From the NCBI RefSeq assembly GCF_963583255.1, contig NC_084803.1, positions 14,487,928 through 14,551,927 of the forward strand: a DNA stretch of 64,000 bases, in the 5' to 3' direction. Source of the DNA: Pyrus communis. Lineage: Eukaryota > Streptophyta > Magnoliopsida > Rosales > Rosaceae. Position numbers and translations under genes: made by a program. This document shows positions 58,752 through 64,000 of the stretch, piece by piece (within the stretch, counting starts at the first letter, position 1; every line of letters begins with the position of its first letter). The notes under the pieces are model-generated. The model had not been told where the DNA came from. It worked only from the letters and a program-made list of their open reading frames with translations, and did no database searches.

Positions 58752-60266
58752 TAGGTGAAACTTAAACAAAAACATCAAAATTTTGTTTTGTGAAATTACG
58801 TTACCGTTCTTAACTTTTTGTTGTGGTAGAAGACAAAAATGTATGTTCAACTTTTTGTTGTGGTAGAAGACAAAAATGTCTGTTCACCCTCTTTTGGTTG
58901 ACAAAAAGAGTTCATTAATATGTAGTTTAGATACGTAATGGTTGTCCTTGACCTAAAATTTTATTAGGGTCTTTCTTTCTTTGCAATCTTGACGTAAACT
59001 GTTTAGGTTTTAGGATTTACACTACCTCACTTACTCTTTCCCTCTGCACTTTTTTATTCTAACCGTTGTATTGAATAAATCAAGGAATAAAATAAAAAAG
59101 GGAGTCCAAAGAAAAAAAACGAGATTGCAAACCAAAATCATTTCGCCATAATATGAGATTGGGAGATTTAAACAAAAAACATCAAAATTTTGTTTTGTGA
59201 AATTACGTTATTGTCCTTAACTTTTTGTTGTGGTAGAAGACAAAAATGTCTGTTCACCCTCTTTTGGTTGACAAAAAGAGTTCATTAATATGTAGTTTAG
59301 ATACGTAATGGTTGTTCCTAACCTAAAATTTTATTAGGGTCTTTCTTTCTTTCCAATCTTGACGTAGACTGTTTAGGTTTTAGGATTTACACTTCCTCAC
59401 TTACTCTTTCCCTCGACACTTTTTTATTCTAACCATTGTATTGAATAAATCAAAGAATAAAATAAAAAAGGGAGTCCAGAGAGAAAAAACGAGATTGCAA
59501 ACCAAAATCATTTCCCCATAATATGTGATTGGGAGACTTAAACAAAAAACATCAAAATTTTGTTTTGTGAAATTACGTTATTGTCCTTAACTTTTTGTTG
59601 TGGTAGAAGACAAAAATGTCTGTTCACCCTCTTTTGGTTGACAAAAAGAGTTCATTAATATGTAGTTTAGATACGTAATGGTTGTCCCTGACCTAAAATT
59701 TTATTAGGGTCTTTCTTTCTTTGCAATCTTGACGTAGACTGTTTAGGTTTTAGGGTTTACACTTCCTCACTTACTCTTTCCCTCTGCACTTTTTTATTCT
59801 AACTGTTGTATTGAATAAATCAAAGAATAAAATCAAAAAGGGAGTCTAGAGAGAAAAAACGAGATTGCAAACCAAAATCATTTCCCCATAATATGAGATT
59901 GGGAGACTTAAACAAAAAACATCAAAATTTTGTTTTGTGAAATTACGTTATTGTCTTTAACTTTTTGTTGTGGTAGAAGACAAAAATGTATGTTCACCCT
60001 CTTTTGGTAAAGAGTTCATTAATATGTAGTTTAGATACGTAATGGTTGTCCCTGACCTAAAATTTTATTAGAGTCTTTCTTTCTTTGCAATCTTGACGTA
60101 GACTGTTTAGGTTTTAGGATTTACACTTCCTTACTTACTCTTTCCCTCTGCACTTTTTTATTCTAACCATTGTATTGAATAAATCGAAGAATAAAATAAA
60201 AAAAGGAGTCCAGAGAGAAAAAAACGAGATTGCAAACCAAAATCATTTCCCCATAATATGTGATTG
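58752..60266. repeat. tandem array, about four copies of a 370-bp unit
   Basis: The marker ACATCAAAATTTTG occurs at 58772, 59179, 59549 and 59919, giving spacings of 407, 370 and 370 bp. The first unit is 37 bp longer because CTTTTTGTTGTGGTAGAAGA and the next bases are locally doubled (about 58813-58886). Each unit contains a short palindrome (CAAAATTTTG), TACGTAATGG, GACTGTTTAGGTTTTAGG and a GAGATTGCAAACCAAAATCA block at its end. Units differ by few substitutions; the fourth lacks seven bases after CTTTTGGT. No ORF runs through the unit. Confidence 0.92.
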
Positions 60267-61151
60267 GGTATTTGGGTGGGTTGAGAGGTGTTGGGTTCTA
60301 GGTTCCAAGCCCATATCTGCAACATTTTGTCTACCAAGCATATGGAATCAAGATCCGAATTATCATTCTTTGTCTTTCCTGACAATTGACAAAGATCGAC
60401 TGTCTCGACTTAAATTTGACGCGCTGCTGCCGGAGCGAGGCTGCCTGGTATCACTCCGGCACAAGGGAGCAGAGATTTGAACGGAAGCGTTTGATACCAA
60501 TTATGCGACAGGGCTCCTTGATCAGATCAAATACTTGAGTTCTTCATGAATGCTATGTGATTATCCAACTGAGCCGGTTATGGTGTCGGGTTCAAACGAA
60601 CTTGACCAAACTGTAATGCTGTACAAATTTGTGCAACAAAATTCAGAAACAACCGATTCATAACTTCAATGCAGTGTGTAGGCATTTTCATGGTTGTCAA
60701 AAGCAAAACATTAGGGGTAGAACAAAATCCGACATCTCCGTCGTTCTACCATTGACAGCAGCAGCAGTAATGGCGAATACAAAACTACTAGCAAACCTAA
60801 AGAACAATGCAAGGTCACAAATAAATAATGGAAAATTTTGGATTATTCGAGAATTTTCGACATCATCCATATTTACAGCTTGGGAATTTTCCTTTTACCC
60901 TATTCTCCTCTAAATGAATAATAAGGAGAAAAAGGAGAAGAAACCAAGCCCTATCCAGAAGTGGGGGTAATGATATCATCACTTCTCACAATTGTCCTAC
61001 TAAAACTTTCACCGGACAACCCTATTTGGTCCGGTCACCAAAGAATAGAGATCATCAACGATATTTTCTGTAGCATCCTTCTGATGCACTCCATGTTCTC
61101 AACATACCTTGACAAATTGGCGGCCAATCTTGTAACGGATTGTAAGAAAAA
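60267..61151. other. intergenic DNA and 3' region of the HAD gene
   Basis: No gene recognised. 60410-60480 is GC-richer (CTGCCGGAGCGAGG, CACTCCGGCACAAGG) than its surroundings. The part next to 61151 should be the 3' untranslated region of the minus-strand gene. Confidence 0.45.
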
Positions 61152-63578
61152 CTATGAATTTATGCTATTTATTGTCATCAGCTGCTTCTCGACTTCTTCC
61201 CAGTTATGAACCCTGGTGACCAGGGGGTGTTGATCAATAGACTCGGTCTTGCACCAAGGATATGAGTTCTCATAATCAAAAAGTAGAACTCTGATCCCCA
61301 CCTCGGCACATTCGAGTGCATATCTTGGATTGTCATCAATTAGAACCTTTGCTCCCAGGGACCTGACAAGTACACGTCATCAGAACAGAGATCCGCTATA
61401 CTATGTATAGTATAGGGTCCTATGAGGAAGATAGTAGTCAACAAAACCAACAAGCAGGTAAACATGAATCATTACCGGAACAGGCAACTTGAAAAGCGGA
61501 TTTGTAGGTTCTAAAAACCGAAGGAAAAAAAAGCTTTGAAAGTTGCATACTGAAACGTTTCAAATACATAACATGTTCAAAACCAGCTGAAGTAGTTCAT
61601 GGGCAAACCTGCATATTTCTGACTTAGGCCTGGACTCTCCATTTAAAGCAAAGTGGTTGCCAAAGTGAATCTCCTGAAACAGCCCTGGAAAATGTTGTTC
61701 GATCCATTGAATGGTGTGGTCCTTAATTGCATTCTGCCGAGACCTGATAATGCACATAGATGCCAAAATATCAATTTACTGAATGCTCTGGTAAAAATAA
61801 TAATAAAATGAACTCAGCTAATTGTACATACGTCACAACTGACAGGTCACAAAAATCTGACAACTTATGAATGGTCTCCTGAGCACCTGGAAGTGGGTGG
61901 ATCCCGGCCTTGAAATATGATGTTTTAAAGAACTCATGAACACGAATATCGGCTGTCAAAACAAAGTAATTATTACCAATCATGAATGCTTTAAAGAAGG
62001 GAAAAAGGTATGGCAGGGAAAGAAGTGCAGGTAAAATTTAAGCAAAAATCTCAAAACGTATATCAATTGGAGCATACGTTTCTAATAAATGCTATCTTAC
62101 ATCCAACGAATGACATAAAAATTAAAAAATAATCAAATTGTTAGCAAAACTGAGACAAATTAATTCTAAGGGTCGGTTGTTCATTCAAATGTCTGAATTA
62201 ATAGAGGTGCAATAAAAAATTTGACCATGAAACCAAACAAATCCGGTGATTTAGGGCAGAGATGGACACATTTGTAGTACCTTCATCACGTGAACAGTTC
62301 CATATCTGCAACAAAAAAATATGATACGTCAGAACATGTCCAAGAAAATGTAAATATTTTCCGAAGAATGCATGTTAATGAAAAGGGCAACAGAAAATGT
62401 ATAATATATATTCGTAAAGCCTGCTACCAAACAGAATTGGCACCTTATACTGTAAGAACTCGGATTTCTGGAGTAACAACTCAACTCAAATAAACTCAAT
62501 CAAACAGGCTAGGAGGAATGTACGAGGGAAAGCAATATTACTACACAATATTGAAGTATAAATGAAAGATCATGATGTATTATAGACTCTGTGTTGAGAA
62601 TACAACGTAAACCGCCAACTACCACCAGCATACTAAACCATAAAATGCCAGCATAGTCATTTGCAACATAGCACACTCAGTCCTCAAAACAAATCATAGG
62701 TTCACTATTCCGAGATATGGCACACAAGGATGCAAACCAACAACCACACTGCATGACCGTAAGAAGTCCAAAATCATGACCCAACTAGTTGGCACTTGGC
62801 AGGCAATACCTTGAAGAACTCGTACACATGGTAATCTGAAACTGAATGGTGGGAAGAGTAACGATCAGCAATAAACCGGTTGAGAGCCGAGACAAAGTTT
62901 CCCAATACTGCTCACCAAAAACAGCATTCAAACAAAAACAACCATATATCAGCTAATACACAACTCCCAAACTCTCTCATATTGTTAAATCAAGACAAAC
63001 CCTAGTTGGCAAATATGGAAGACAACACAAAGATCATAACAGAGAATGAGACTCAATGCACATAAATTTATACCCTCGTCCACATCGACGGCGACAATGA
63101 TTTTATCACCGGGCAAAGGATGGTGTGGGATTCTGGACCGGCCTCCGTGCTCCTGGCAACCATTTGAGGAGGCCAATCCAACAGCATCCGGGCTGCGGAG
63201 TTCCAGTTCATGATCGCGAACCAACTGAGCATTGGGATGACGCTTAATGCTATTGCCATGAGACTGATGGTGGGGATGATGCTGAGATTGCAAGCACCCC
63301 TTCACAGCAAAATTGCATCCAATGCTTGTATTCCTCAGATTCCCAGGAAAAGTACCAGCTTTCCCCGGAAAATTGGCAAACTTGCAAGAATGGTCCGCGG
63401 AAAAATGGGACGGCGGCCATTGAGCTTGGGAATGAAACCCACTGCAACCAATATGGCTACCCGTAAAAGCAGCCGCCATGGCCCCTGTAAGGTGCTGGCG
63501 GCGATGGAGGAGCAAAGGTCGGTGCTTTGAGCTTGCGAAGAGGAAGCGATCGACGCCTTGCCTTCTCAACAACAACAT
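61152..63578 (-). CDS. HAD-fold phosphatase-like protein (NT5C-type), plant-specific N-terminus
   Basis: Six exons (minus strand), 63074-63578, 62810-62907, 62281-62305, 61832-61952, 61609-61743 and 61152-61362, give 364 aa. The catalytic core is clear: motif I DVDEVLGNF (nucleophile and acid aspartates), a threonine motif (CDLSVVTSRQNAI), the lysine in ESRPKSEICR and motif IV VLIDDNPRYA. The distal part (LLFDYENSYPW, HPLVTRVHNWEEVE) matches plant proteins annotated only as HAD superfamily or cytosolic 5'-nucleotidase-like. The true substrate is unknown. The first 150 residues are poorly conserved, Arg/Ser/His-rich (HHPHHQSHGN) and may include an organelle transit peptide. ATG at 63578 is the first in frame; an internal ATG (GAMAAAF) is possible. 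The short third exon (25 bp) encodes IWNCSRDE and keeps phase. Confidence 0.88.
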
Positions 63579-64000
63579 AACGATCCCCAAATGCCCCTCA
63601 CACCCAAGACCCCAACATTCACAGAGATTGCAGCATAAACCCTAGAAATTGCTGATTTGGGAAATTCCCAACTCCCAAAACGTAGGGCGAAGATTCCTGT
63701 GAGTCGCCCACGAGATCCACGAGGTTGGGAAGGTGATATCCAAAGAATATTCACGTAATTTCATATAAAGCATGGAAATTGGAAGCTATCTCCGCCTTTT
63801 TTGTTTCACAGGAGCTGCGATCCAACCCTATAAATTTGGCAAATAATCTAATTTTTCTTTGTTTAGTTTTATAGTAATTTTCAATTTAAGAGGATTAATT
63901 AGTGGTTAAAGCGGAAACTCGGCCTTGATTTCCGATTTTCTTTTTTATAATTCAATTTGTGGAAGTAGAAGTAGATTCCTTCCCTCCCCCTTGTAACTTT
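63579..64000. other. upstream region of the HAD gene
   Basis: Leader and promoter side of the minus-strand gene. No TATA box that I can defend; nothing else recognised up to the right edge. Confidence 0.4.

Noticed and set aside
58752..60266. CRISPR-like array
   Set aside because: The repeats are long (370 bp), contiguous and without spacers, in a plant nuclear context.
60480..60500. Retrotransposon primer binding site on the minus strand (TTGGTATCAAACGC)
   Set aside because: Differs from the tRNA-Met site in the last bases and no LTR adjoins it.
62290..62493. Plus-strand ORF of 67 aa
   Set aside because: It overlaps the small third exon and an intron of the minus-strand HAD gene and has no domain.

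Overview
The window is plant nuclear DNA. The genes have many short GT-AG introns, intergenic DNA is AT-rich, and retrotransposons and MITEs are common. Protein families (FYVE-type FAB1, RAD51, COG3, prodomain pectin methylesterases, a plant RBR ligase) fit a eudicot. The MITE families look like those of apple/pear-type Rosaceae, but that placement is from memory and only moderately certain. All exon junctions were read by eye; for every complete gene the proposed exons sum to an open frame, which is an internal check.

Layout. 1-876: start of a minus-strand Copia retrotransposon (gag fragment with a stop, primer binding site, LTR) running off the left edge. 877-8700: a 5'-truncated copy of an RBR ubiquitin-ligase gene and its downstream DNA, split by a second, very young Copia element (1328-6703, 5-bp target duplication TCTAC). 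9708-11766: the intact RBR paralogue, whose intron keeps the uninterrupted form of the Copia insertion site. 13086-15456: a bHLH subfamily XI (UNE12/LRL-like) gene with a premature stop and an apparently lost splice acceptor. 17473-24922: FAB1 phosphatidylinositol-3-phosphate 5-kinase, 11 coding exons, about 1819 aa. 25921-32756 (minus): COG3 Golgi tether subunit, 24 exons, 777 aa. 33960-36401 (minus): RAD51 recombinase, 9 exons, 340 aa. 39369-51377 (minus): three type-I pectin methylesterase genes in a row, the first lacking two catalytic-site residues. 51400-61100: a repeat-rich, gene-free stretch with a Tourist-like MITE, an element with long terminal inverted repeats, and a roughly 370-bp tandem array. 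61152-63578 (minus): a HAD-fold phosphatase-like gene.

The genes do not form a pathway. FAB1 (PI(3,5)P2 synthesis) and COG3 (retrograde Golgi tethering) are both membrane-trafficking genes and are convergent neighbours, but this is probably chance. The pectin methylesterase trio is a real gene cluster: all three share orientation, prodomain layout and the position of the last intron, yet they are divergent and not recent copies. I found no CRISPR, no intact tRNA or rRNA gene, and no clear sign of a novel multi-gene system. The most unusual signals are the catalytically altered pectin methylesterase, the decayed bHLH gene, the nested Copia insertions with an in-window empty-site control, the long-TIR element and the 370-bp tandem array.
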